Positions 36,809-44,977 of a stretch of 64,000 nt of DNA are shown here, piece after piece. This DNA comes from Arsenophonus nilaparvatae (lineage in GTDB: Bacteria > Pseudomonadota > Gammaproteobacteria > Enterobacterales > Enterobacteriaceae). The position numbers and the translations under genes were made by a program. Position 1 is the first letter of the stretch; the number at the start of each line of letters is the position of its first letter. The notes under the pieces are model-generated. The model worked only from the letters and a program-made list of their open reading frames with translations, searched no databases and was not told the DNA's origin. The stretch lies in the NCBI RefSeq assembly GCF_000757905.1, contig NZ_JRLH01000011.1; one strand, given 5' to 3'.

Positions 36809-37861
36809 ATGAAAGTAAAAATGAAAATGAGCTTTTTGGCGCTGACCATCGGCGTTTCTTTCTCTTATGCAGCGCAGGCATTACCCAATATTACTGTCCT
36901 GGCAACCGGCGGGACTATCGCAGGCAGCGGAGATTCTCCGGTCAAAGCCAGTTACACTCCAGGAACAATCAAAGTCGATAAGCTCTTGGAGCTGGTGCCA
37001 CAAATAAAGCAGGTTGCCAATGTTAAAGGCGAACAGGTGGTTAATGTCCGTTCGCAAGATATGGATACCTCTGTATGGCTCAAGCTGGCGAATAAAATAA
37101 ACGCGCAGTGTCAGGACACTGATGGTTTTGTTATTACTCACGGTACTGATGCCATTGAAGAAACTGCCTATTTTCTAAACCTGACGGTGAAGTGTGAGAA
37201 ACCTGTTGTGCTGACGGGGGCAATGCGTCCGGTTACTCAGCTCAGCTCTGACGCACCGGCAAATTTGTATGGCGCAATTCTGACGGCAGCATCACCGGCT
37301 AGCGCCGGGCGAGGTGTATTGCTCGTGATGAATAATAAGATCCTTGATGCTCGGGATGTGACGAAGATGAATTCGGAGAATTTGGAAGCGTTTCAGTCGA
37401 TCCATTATGGAGCTTTAGGAGCTATCGCCGACAGCAAAGTCATTTATACCCGCACGCCTGTGCAAAAGCACACTACCCAAACACCGTTCGACGTTAGCAA
37501 GCTAACCCAACTGCCAGAGGTGGGTATTGTCTACAATTACGCTAATGCATCTGACATTCCTGCCAAGGCCTTTATTGCCAACGGCTATCAGGGCATTGTC
37601 AGCGCGGGCGTTGGTAATGGCAATATCTCCCATGATCTATTAAATACGCTATCTGATGCAAGTAAAAAAGGCATAGTTGTGGTGCGTTCCTCACGTGTTC
37701 CTTCCGGCGCAACTGCGCGTAATGGCGAAATTAATGATGACAAATATGGCTTCGTTGCTTCTGGAACGTTAAGCCCCTATAAATCACGGGTGCTACTTAT
37801 GCTAGCGCTGACACAAACAAAAGATCCAAACAAAATCCAACAATATTTCATGCAGTATTAA
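36809..37861 (+). CDS. ansB: L-asparaginase II, periplasmic
   Basis: A 350-residue precursor. The signal peptide covers about residues 1-25 (ending AAQA), followed by a type II asparaginase: NITVLATGGTIAGSGDS with the nucleophile Thr, the second catalytic Thr-Asp pair in ITHGTDAIEETAYF, GAMRP, and RSSRVPSGAT. It hydrolyses asparagine to aspartate and ammonia in the periplasm as a tetramer. E. coli AnsB has 348 residues. AAGGAG lies about 9 bases before the ATG. GC content is visibly higher than in most neighbours, which hints at a later arrival by transfer. Own terminator at 37869. Confidence 0.95.
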   Translation: MKVKMKMSFLALTIGVSFSYAAQALPNITVLATGGTIAGSGDSPVKASYTPGTIKVDKLLELVPQIKQVANVKGEQVVNVRSQDMDTSVWLKLANKINAQCQDTDGFVITHGTDAIEETAYFLNLTVKCEKPVVLTGAMRPVTQLSSDAPANLYGAILTAASPASAGRGVLLVMNNKILDARDVTKMNSENLEAFQSIHYGALGAIADSKVIYTRTPVQKHTTQTPFDVSKLTQLPEVGIVYNYANASDIPAKAFIANGYQGIVSAGVGNGNISHDLLNTLSDASKKGIVVVRSSRVPSGATARNGEINDDKYGFVASGTLSPYKSRVLLMLALTQTKDPNKIQQYFMQY

Positions 37862-37868
37862 TGATGAA

Positions 37869-37890
37869 CGGGGGCTTACGGCCCCGTTTT
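37869..37890 (+). terminator. Terminator of ansB
   Basis: CGGGG (37869-37873) pairs with CCCCG (37882-37886), followed by TTTT. It lies directly after the ansB stop. Confidence 0.8.
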
Positions 37891-38228
37891 GCCCCCCTGC
37901 AGGTGTGTCTGGAAAAATTGGTCTGTCTGTTTGATAAAATAAAAAATTTGAAAGTGTGCTATAGATATGAGTGGTCATTATTGTGAACCACTGAAACGAA
38001 AGTTACCAAAATCTAACAAATTAAAGTAATTGGATGTAACGGAGTTTGAATTGTTGATGCTTGCGATTTGTTGTTAATCGGCAGACATTTTGAATTGCCC
38101 TTGATTACAGAACTCTGTTAAATTGAGCAACAACATATCCATCTAAACTTCATATATCACCGAAGCCATCTCCTCACTTGCGAATGCTTTATTAGGTTTT
38201 ATCAACATAACAATTATGGTATTAATCG
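37891..38228. other. Intergenic region, nothing recognised
   Basis: About 340 bases between ansB and the TetR gene, which converge on it. No open frame or repeat of note. Confidence 0.4.
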
Positions 38229-38825
38229 CTACTTAATTGGCATCAATATTTTTTTGATTATATAAATAAATGATCCTAAACGATCAGCTAAATGGAACTC
38301 TGGCTCCATAAGATCACGACCGATTGCACCGTCAGCGATGGTCATCAGCCAGGAAGCGGTATTTTCAATCGATAATTCTGGATCAATTTGGCCATTACTG
38401 ACGCCATGCCTTAGGATATCAACCAGTCGTTGTCTGACAATTTTTTCATTTTTAATAAAAGTGTTGTTAATTGCCGGGTTTCTACTGGCTTCAGCAATAA
38501 TTTCCAGGCTTAGTCGGGCATAAGTTGGTTCATTATAAAGTTGTATCAGTCTGGTCATAATCGTGATAACCGTTTCGATGGTCGAATCGGTGACCTGTTC
38601 TAGCTGTAGTAGTGTGGCAAAATCGGCCTGATCTTGTAAGGCAATAGCTTCAATAATGGCATTTTTAGTTGGATAGTAATGAAATAAATTTCCGGGACTC
38701 ATTCCAGCAGCTTTACATATTTCCGCCGTTGAAGTGGCATGAAAGCCTTTTTCAACAAAACAGCGGATAGCTGCGGCAATGATCTGTTTTTTCTTAGCGC
38801 GCTGTTTTTCCGTTTGTTCAGTCAT
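38229..38825 (-). CDS. TetR-family transcriptional regulator
   Basis: A 198-residue regulator. The DNA-binding domain is at about 8-55 (IIAAAIRCFVEKGFHATSTAEICKAAGMSPGNLFHYYPTKNAI in outline), and the helical C-terminal ligand domain follows. I place the start at ATG 38825 (MTEQTEKQ), preceded by GGAG six bases upstream; the upstream in-frame start at 38849 is outside the ribosome-binding site. It is divergent from the deiminase gene with 155 bp between, so it most likely represses that gene. The ligand is unknown; a polyamine or agmatine-like molecule would fit the neighbour. Confidence 0.92.
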   Translation of the reverse strand: MTEQTEKQRAKKKQIIAAAIRCFVEKGFHATSTAEICKAAGMSPGNLFHYYPTKNAIIEAIALQDQADFATLLQLEQVTDSTIETVITIMTRLIQLYNEPTYARLSLEIIAEASRNPAINNTFIKNEKIVRQRLVDILRHGVSNGQIDPELSIENTASWLMTIADGAIGRDLMEPEFHLADRLGSFIYIIKKILMPIK

Positions 38826-38980
38826 ATTGATCTCCAAATAAGTAGACAATAATTTTTAGACCGATTACTCTATCTATTTTAAAGCCAGAAATAAAGCGCT
38901 TTTCACTGGTTAACGTTAAATAGCGGTTTATTTTAGCTAGTTACTTGTTTGTTAAACTATTTTAATAGGATAGCGTGAAG

Positions 38981-39982
38981 ATGTATTATTTCCCGCACGA
39001 ATCGCATGCACATACTTGCACTTGGATGTCATTTGGCATGTCTACAACTATTTGGCCAAAAAAATTAATTGCCAGCTTACAGCAGAATTTAGCCGATATT
39101 GCATTAGCAATTGCAGAATTTGAACCGGTTAATTTATTGGTTACGCCTGAAAATTATCCCGTTGCCTGGAATTTACTTGGCAGCTCGGTGAACTATATTA
39201 AAGCACCACTTAATGATATCTGGCTCAGGGATAGTGGCGCTAATTTTGTGTTGGATAAAAGTTCGGGGCAGCTGGTAGCTATCGATTTTAATTTTAATGG
39301 TTGGGGCAATAAACAGCGGTATAATTTTGATCGTCATGTTGCCAAAATTATGGCGAACTACGCAGAAAGCCAATTAATTAAAGCAAATATTAACCTTGAA
39401 GGTGGTAGCATTGAAGTTAATGGCTCAGGAGTAGGAATATTTACCGAAAGTGCGATCTTAAATAGTGATCGTAATCCTAATTGTACGCGACAGCAAATAG
39501 AATATCAGTTAAAAACCTATTTAGGATTGACGGATATTATCTGGTTAAAAGGTATTAAAGGTTATGATATTACCGATGGCCATATCGATTTTTATGCTCG
39601 TTTTATTAATGACAACAGTATTATTATTAGTCTGGAAAACGATACTTATTCTTTTGATTATCGCGTTACCAGAGAGCATCAAAATAGCTTAATAGCGATG
39701 AATAAAATTAAAAATATAACCACATTAAATACGCCGCAAAATGTCAGAGTTAACCGTCAGCGCTATCCTGAATTTGCTGCCAGTTATGTTAATTATTATC
39801 TTTGTCATCAGGCAGTGATAATTCCGCAATTTGGCGATCAAAACGCTGATAGCGCTGCGGTAGAAATATTAACGGACTGTTTTCCCAACCATAAAATTGT
39901 TCCTGTTAATATTGATACCATCGCTATTGGCGGTGGTGGTATTCATTGTGTGACGCAACAACAACCTAAAACCGCTATTTGA
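38981..39982 (+). CDS. Agmatine deiminase / peptidylarginine deiminase family protein
   Basis: A 333-residue pentein-fold enzyme. Family signatures are HESHAHTCTWMSFG, NDIWLRDSGANFV (Arg/Asp that hold the guanidino group), NLEGGSIEVNGSG, DGHIDFYARFI (catalytic His) and the nucleophile Cys in GGGGIHCVTQQQP. Agmatine deiminases give N-carbamoylputrescine and ammonia; no carbamoylputrescine amidohydrolase gene is next to it, so the exact substrate is open. ATG 38981 and a GTG at 38975 share the same AGGA; I use the ATG. It is divergently arranged with a TetR regulator. Confidence 0.85.
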   Translation: MYYFPHESHAHTCTWMSFGMSTTIWPKKLIASLQQNLADIALAIAEFEPVNLLVTPENYPVAWNLLGSSVNYIKAPLNDIWLRDSGANFVLDKSSGQLVAIDFNFNGWGNKQRYNFDRHVAKIMANYAESQLIKANINLEGGSIEVNGSGVGIFTESAILNSDRNPNCTRQQIEYQLKTYLGLTDIIWLKGIKGYDITDGHIDFYARFINDNSIIISLENDTYSFDYRVTREHQNSLIAMNKIKNITTLNTPQNVRVNRQRYPEFAASYVNYYLCHQAVIIPQFGDQNADSAAVEILTDCFPNHKIVPVNIDTIAIGGGGIHCVTQQQPKTAI

Positions 39983-39993
39983 TAATAGCGGTT
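39970..39993 (-). terminator. Terminator between convergent deiminase and glycosyltransferase genes
   Basis: AACCGCTATT (39970-39979), loop TGAT, AATAGCGGTT (39984-39993): a perfect 10-bp stem. It overlaps the deiminase stop codon. On the minus strand it is followed by TTTTAGG, so it mainly serves the glycosyltransferase gene. Confidence 0.8.
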
Positions 39994-40020
39994 CTCCATC
40001 ATAACCATAACACTGGCTAA

Positions 40021-41709
40021 TCAACGATCGATCTTCTTATATAGCACCAAATTCTCTTTTGTTTCATCAGGGCGATGGCCGATCCAGAATATTTCCATAC
40101 CAGGGGGAGGTTCTCTGACCTCTTTTGAAAGATCGAGCAGCCACCGGCAATTAGGCGGTGTTTCATAGTGATATTGTGATTGATGTAAAATTCCGGTGTA
40201 GTAGTAAAGCATTGGCGCTTCTGATTCCCCCACTTCATGGGAGACCATACAGTCGGTAGGGAGAAATTCGCTGGCAATATGTTGTTTTAGATCGGCAAAC
40301 ACATTTTGATAACCTTTGGCGTAATCTATCCAGCCGATAAAAAGTGTAAAGACTAATCCCCAGATAACAGTGAGTCCCAGACACCATATTTGAGCCGCTT
40401 TTAAAGCCAGCCGGTCGGCCAGAAAACATTTTTTAAACAACCAGATCAATGTAATGGTTAACGCAAATAAAAATGCCATCCAAGAAAAGTGCGGCTGATA
40501 GCCGCTTGGCAACCATTGGCTAAAAATTGCCAGCAATTGGTGGTGTTTAGTCGAAAAAGATAACCCGTAACTAATCCATACCAGAGGGATGAGTAGGGAA
40601 AACAAAATTTGGCTGAAGTAATAACCAATTTTATATAACAGCGATGGTAATAGACAAAAACAGTGGGTCGCTAATAATGCCATCGGTGCGATAAAAGGTA
40701 ATAAATATAACGCACGGCCAGAGGCTGAGATTTGTAACAAAATAACGCCTAGCAATACAAAACAGGTTGGTAAAAAAAGCCTATTGTCTGTTAGATTTTT
40801 TATTGGTTGTTTCAAAATAAAAATAATAGCTAAGATACCTGATGGTAAGGCGAAAAGAAGTATTGCTTCAGGGATACGGAAGGCTTTTGCTTTTGCACCT
40901 AATTGTTCAACTGAAAAACCCAAAAAACGGCCAACATTATTATCCCAAAACCAAACTTTAAATAATTCAGGGCTATCACGAAAAAGTAAAATTGGCCAGG
41001 GTAAAATTAAAATTAAAGACAGCAAGCCAGCAATAATAGCTAGATAATAATAGTGTTTATTGCGACAAGCTTTTAAACAAATCGGCGCTAAAATTAAACA
41101 GATCCAAATTAAGACAGGGATAAAAACTCCTTTTGATAGCATGGTAATAACGGTACCGGCACTTAACCAAAAGGTGGAAAAGAGATTTTTTTCCTGCTTA
41201 ATTAAACCTAATAAGCCATATAAACCAATAATAGTGCCTGCTATCAAAGCAGTATCGGTAAACATATCGTGGCTATGACGTAATATACCCGGCGCTGAAG
41301 CAAATAATGCCAATGCTATCCAGATACGATAATCAGAGAAGCTGTCAGCGGAGAAGAAACGGCGAGCTAACAAAACAAAAAAAGATAAACTCAAAGCAGA
41401 AAAAAATAGCGTGGCCGTTCTGGCTGCATCATGCATGGGTAACCAAGAGGAAAACAGGTGGACAGCAGTGGTTGCAACCCAATAGTAGAGCGGGGGTTTT
41501 TCCATAAACGGTTGGCCGGCATTAGTGGGTATCAGCCAATTACCTGTTTCATACATAGTTTGTATAATACCAAAACTATAATTTTCATCTTGCTTCCAAG
41601 GATTATGTCCAAAGATACCTGGCAGCAGGTAAATCAACATAAACAGTAAGAAACCGAATAGCGTTTTTATATCTGTTTTGGATAAAGGGTTGTTATTTAT
41701 TATTGCCAT
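40021..41709 (-). CDS. ArnT/PMT-like membrane glycosyltransferase (GT39/GT83 type)
   Basis: A 562-residue polytopic membrane protein with about 12 hydrophobic segments. It resembles lipid A aminoarabinose transferases and other polyprenyl-phosphate-sugar glycosyltransferases. The first periplasmic loop holds the catalytic Asp-Glu in KQDENYSFGIIQTM and then GQPFMEKPPLYYW, as in ArnT (DETRYAE...EKP). A short soluble C-terminal domain of about 110 residues follows the last membrane span. E. coli ArnT has 550 residues, but no arnBCAD genes are adjacent, so the donor sugar and acceptor are not settled. It would modify lipid A or another envelope glycan on the periplasmic face. The neighbouring IS5 element sits 26 bp upstream of the start and could affect its promoter. 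Confidence 0.8.
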   Translation of the reverse strand: MAIINNNPLSKTDIKTLFGFLLFMLIYLLPGIFGHNPWKQDENYSFGIIQTMYETGNWLIPTNAGQPFMEKPPLYYWVATTAVHLFSSWLPMHDAARTATLFFSALSLSFFVLLARRFFSADSFSDYRIWIALALFASAPGILRHSHDMFTDTALIAGTIIGLYGLLGLIKQEKNLFSTFWLSAGTVITMLSKGVFIPVLIWICLILAPICLKACRNKHYYYLAIIAGLLSLILILPWPILLFRDSPELFKVWFWDNNVGRFLGFSVEQLGAKAKAFRIPEAILLFALPSGILAIIFILKQPIKNLTDNRLFLPTCFVLLGVILLQISASGRALYLLPFIAPMALLATHCFCLLPSLLYKIGYYFSQILFSLLIPLVWISYGLSFSTKHHQLLAIFSQWLPSGYQPHFSWMAFLFALTITLIWLFKKCFLADRLALKAAQIWCLGLTVIWGLVFTLFIGWIDYAKGYQNVFADLKQHIASEFLPTDCMVSHEVGESEAPMLYYYTGILHQSQYHYETPPNCRWLLDLSKEVREPPPGMEIFWIGHRPDETKENLVLYKKIDR

Positions 41710-41735
41710 GAAATTAGATTAGTTAATTAAATAAA

Positions 41736-42983
41736 GGGCACCTCGAAAAACTCGAAATCTTCAATGGCTCTCCGGCTTGTCTCTAAATAATTAGATGTTT
41801 TTTGATCCCCCCGCTACTAATCCTACCGTCCATTGCCATGGACAGTGTCATTTTGTCCATTCTGGGCGTTAAAAAGCTAAGATGCCGGTACGCTGGAAGT
41901 ACGCCAACCGCTTTAGGTTGTAACATGCTGCCATCATCGTCATGGCAAAATTAGCGCGCACTTGCCCAATGGTACGGATCAGTTTTCTACCCATTTGTTC
42001 CATCGCCGCGAATGCATGTTCAACCCGTGCCCTAATCTTTGCAATCCGGTGGTTGCGCCCTTGCTGAGTCTTGGACAACGGTTTATTTCGATGGCCTTTA
42101 CGCTGAATCTGGCTCCTATAGCCGTTTGCCTTGAGCCAAGCTTCCCGTTCCGCAGAGGGATAGCCTCGGTCGGCGTAGATATTACGGTTGGTGTTGGCCT
42201 TGTCGATGACCCTCTCGAAATGCTGACTGTCGTGAGTGCTGGCCGTATCGGTGACGATTTTTCTGATGAACTTGTACTTCTTGTCCATGTTCACAGAAAG
42301 CTTATAGCCATAATGGCTCTTACCGTGTTTTTTAGTCCACGTGGCGTCTAAATCTTTTTGCCGCCGCTTGGTTGGTTTCCAATGAGCAGGTATCGCTTCC
42401 TGCTTGAGTTGCTCCTTTTCGTCCTTCGTGAACGACTGCTTCGGAGCAGGTACCAAGGTGGCATCGATGATTTGGCCTCCCCGAGCTATAAAGCCTTTCT
42501 TCAAAAGCTGTGAGGTTACACCATCGAAAATGGCTTTAGCACCAGCTTCACCGATCCTGTTCTCGAACGTCCACACAGTGGTACGGTCAGGTATATTGAT
42601 GGCATGGAGCAACCCACAGAAACGCTTGAAGCTCATTCTGTCCAAAAGCTGGTACTCCATCTGCTCGTCAGACAGGTTGTAGATACGCTTTAGAACTAAA
42701 ATGCGAACCATGGTCTCGGTTGGAAATGGTGGACGTCCTCCTTTTTTGCTGACAGGGCGTGGTACCACATGGTCGATTTCCGCTGCCAGATGCGCAAAGT
42801 CTATACAGGTTTCGATCTTGACCAGAGGGTCGACCAACTGGTCAATCGTCTGTAGGTGATACTGGTCTGCAAGGAGGTCATACTTAATGGCGTTTCTTTT
42901 CTGCATGGTGGTCAGGGCAATAGGTCAGTTTTCGATAATTTTATCTGCGAAATCAAACTCTGGTTAGGTTTTTCGAGGTGCCC
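41736..42983. mobile_element. IS5-family insertion sequence, complete, with target duplication
   Basis: A 1,248-bp element bounded by inverted repeats GGGCACCTCGAAAAAC (left) and GTTTTTCGAGGTGCCC with small mismatches (right). It is flanked on both sides by TAAA (41732-41735 and 42984-42987), a 4-bp target duplication as made by this family. One transposase gene fills it. Ends, duplication and transposase all look intact, so it may still be mobile. Confidence 0.93.
41869..42906 (-). CDS. IS5-family transposase
   Basis: A 345-residue DDE transposase. It has an N-terminal IS5 helical domain (GGRPPFPTETMVRILVLKRIYNLSDEQMEYQL in outline), the first catalytic Asp in GGQIIDATLVPAPKQ, the second in NIYADRGYPSAERE, and the Glu in RARVEHAFAAMEQMGRKLIRTIG. 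The reading frame is undamaged. GC content is higher than in surrounding DNA, as for a recent arrival. Confidence 0.94.
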   Translation of the reverse strand: MQKRNAIKYDLLADQYHLQTIDQLVDPLVKIETCIDFAHLAAEIDHVVPRPVSKKGGRPPFPTETMVRILVLKRIYNLSDEQMEYQLLDRMSFKRFCGLLHAINIPDRTTVWTFENRIGEAGAKAIFDGVTSQLLKKGFIARGGQIIDATLVPAPKQSFTKDEKEQLKQEAIPAHWKPTKRRQKDLDATWTKKHGKSHYGYKLSVNMDKKYKFIRKIVTDTASTHDSQHFERVIDKANTNRNIYADRGYPSAEREAWLKANGYRSQIQRKGHRNKPLSKTQQGRNHRIAKIRARVEHAFAAMEQMGRKLIRTIGQVRANFAMTMMAACYNLKRLAYFQRTGILAF

Positions 42984-42987
42984 TAAA

Positions 42988-43325
42988 TACTGTTGTCATT
43001 AAGACCAGCAATGACTTATGTTTATAATATACTCAAATGGTTTGCATAATATAATAATCATCGATAAATATATTAGCATAAATGTTAATAACATTGTTGG
43101 TTTAAAATTGCGGACTTTACTCGCGTCGGAAATAAAAATAAATATTTTACATTTAATTAAATTTTAAAAAAATCATAATATGAAACAGCTAGTTTATTGG
43201 TGAATAAACCTATGGCGTGTTGGTTGCATAAGTTATATTCTGATTATGATAAATATTCTCGTCCTGCTAGGACGAGGAGAATGTTAATAACAGGTTGATA
43301 ATATTTTAAATCAAACTTTAAACTA
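42988..43325. other. AT-rich stretch between IS5 element and kinase effector gene
   Basis: No open frame of note. CGTCCTGCTAGGACG (43260-43274) is a short GC-rich palindrome followed by AGGAGAATG; it is about 50 bp past the kinase stop, read on the other strand, and may be a terminator. Confidence 0.4.
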
Positions 43326-44255
43326 TTATGGCCAAAATAAATTTGGCCCAGGGGGCGGCGGTTCAATTTTCTGCATGATAAATTCAATACAATCTTTTGC
43401 ATAATTTTGTAGTGCATCAGAAAGATCTTCTTGACTTAATTTGGATAGATTACGAGGATCATTACCAAAATCAATGGGGTTGAATTTTCCTGTTTCACTA
43501 TCCCACAAAATGTTATTTTTTTGTAAATCTGAGTGAAAAATATTTTTTTCTGTCAGCTCAGTTAACATATGATTAAATTTTTTAAGTGCTTCTGCTGGAA
43601 ATGAATCAACCTGACTTAATGGTTTCCCGGCAATCTTTTTCATCCTGACAAATAAATTCTGCTCATCATCGTGATAAATTTTGGCGGTGTTTTCACCATA
43701 GTAATGACGAAAAAATGCGATCGATTTTTCAATTGATTTAATGTCACTGTCACTGTCACTGTCACTGTCACTGTCACTGTCACTGTCACTAATACTAACG
43801 ATATCGCTGTCACGTTGACAGTCATATTTTTCATAATATTTTTTTATCACATAATTTTCATCATGGTCTTGATAAACTTCACCGTCACAGCCTGCGTTGA
43901 TAGTGTGATTAGCAAAATAACATAAGGTATGATAATTTCCGGCTTTATCTAAAACGCGAGTTTCAATGGGTGGTATTTCATAGGGTAGTATTTTATATCG
44001 CTCCGCCCATAGTGGTATTTGCTCCCATTCAATGTAATGCCTAGCAAACTCCAATGGGCTATGAAAACTGTTTGGCGGAAAGTCATATCTGGCGAGTAAT
44101 TGTTGTGCCCACCTTCTGTTTTCCACATTATCGATCCCACCTAAACTTTCAATAAGAAGATCTTCTGCTGTCAAATTTCTACTGGCAGATGTAGTGGGTA
44201 AATTTGTATAGTAATTGGTGTTTGTCGTGGTGGAACTGGCGGGTGGAGTAAGCAT
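43326..44255 (-). CDS. OspG/NleH-like Ser/Thr kinase, putative type III effector
   Basis: A 309-residue protein with a minimal kinase core. It has a glycine-rich AGCDGEVYQD (121-130), the ATP-binding Lys in YVIKKY (138 or 139), the catalytic loop H239-S-D241-LQKNN246, and the metal-binding D260-F-G within PIDFGND. The lack of a full C-lobe and the VIKKY and PIDF motifs match the effector kinases OspG and NleH of Shigella and E. coli, which bind host ubiquitin-E2 complexes and dampen NF-kB signalling. The N-terminal 90 residues (Thr/Asn/Ser-rich at first) would be the secretion signal. An acidic Ser-Asp repeat (154-169) sits between the ATP-binding Lys and the next helix. The C-terminus is proline-rich. 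There is no chaperone gene beside it. Catalytic residues are seen directly; the target is inferred. Confidence 0.78.
   Translation of the reverse strand: MLTPPASSTTTNTNYYTNLPTTSASRNLTAEDLLIESLGGIDNVENRRWAQQLLARYDFPPNSFHSPLEFARHYIEWEQIPLWAERYKILPYEIPPIETRVLDKAGNYHTLCYFANHTINAGCDGEVYQDHDENYVIKKYYEKYDCQRDSDIVSISDSDSDSDSDSDSDSDIKSIEKSIAFFRHYYGENTAKIYHDDEQNLFVRMKKIAGKPLSQVDSFPAEALKKFNHMLTELTEKNIFHSDLQKNNILWDSETGKFNPIDFGNDPRNLSKLSQEDLSDALQNYAKDCIEFIMQKIEPPPPGPNLFWP
43743..43790. repeat. Hexanucleotide repeat (GTCACT)x8 inside the kinase gene
   Basis: Eight perfect GTCACT units, read on the minus strand as (Ser-Asp)8. Slippage would change linker length by two residues per unit without a frameshift. 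Confidence 0.95.
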
Positions 44256-44877
44256 ATATAATTAATCCTATTTGGAGTCTTTCAGTTGGATTGATAAGAA
44301 TGCATATAATTGACAATGAAATTACTATAATTATTTTTTGTAAGATTAAAAATAATAAAAATGTAAATAAAAAAATATGATTTGTAAATTTCTCCCCAAA
44401 TGTTCAGTTTTGCTTTATTTAAGGAATGGTCAACAATACCAAGTTCATTACAGTGATCACCAAGTGACGCTGATGATGGATTGATGTACAGCACATTTTG
44501 ATAGTCCGTCTGTCGACTACACCATCACTTCACAATGTAGAAGGCATAGATTGCTGTTTATCTTTAAACAGCAGAAAAAAAGTATGCTGGGATAGAAGCC
44601 TGATATAGCACATTTTATTTTGATAAATAATATTTTTAATTACTCAATGTTGATTTCATTCAATAAAATCTTTTTGCCTGACAAAATAATATCATTATCT
44701 TATCTACAATAGGGTGCTACTTTTTGTTGCCTTATCATAAAAAATAAACAGAAAAATTGCCTGGTTTTTCATAACAATAAAATGGCGCTAATTATCTTTG
44801 TGGTGAAAAATGCTTGATTATTTCCTTAGGATCACCAGATAATTGCATTTCTAAAATCTCTTTTTTTCTTTTTATGA

Positions 44878-44893
44878 AGCCAAACGATTGCGT
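44878..44893 (-). promoter_or_regulatory. Candidate PurR box 1
   Basis: On the minus strand this 16-mer reads ACGCAATCGTTTGGCT, close to the PurR operator ACGCAAACGTTTTCNT. It overlaps the first base of the TATAAT at 44893. Confidence 0.65.
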
Positions 44894-44918
44894 ATAATTG
44901 CAATGGCTTATTTTTTTG

Positions 44919-44934
44919 ACGCAATCGTTTTCTT
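44919..44934 (+). promoter_or_regulatory. Candidate PurR box 2
   Basis: ACGCAATCGTTTTCTT matches the PurR operator consensus except at one central base. It lies 44 bp before the ghxP start, as expected for repression by PurR with hypoxanthine or guanine. Confidence 0.8.
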
Positions 44935-44977
44935 TCATAGTTGAAAGTTATCTTGAATTTCTAAACAGAGGATCAAC

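Larger units (their letters stand above)
44256..44977. other. Intergenic region carrying the ghxP promoter and PurR sites
   Basis: About 720 bases. The open frame 44282-44494 (minus) is unsupported. The right end holds two PurR-like sites and TATAAT at 44893-44898, a likely -10. The rest is AT-rich with nothing recognised. Confidence 0.5.

Noticed and set aside
44282..44494. 70-residue minus-strand open frame before ghxP
   Set aside because: No ribosome-binding site, Asn/Ile/Tyr-rich random-like composition.
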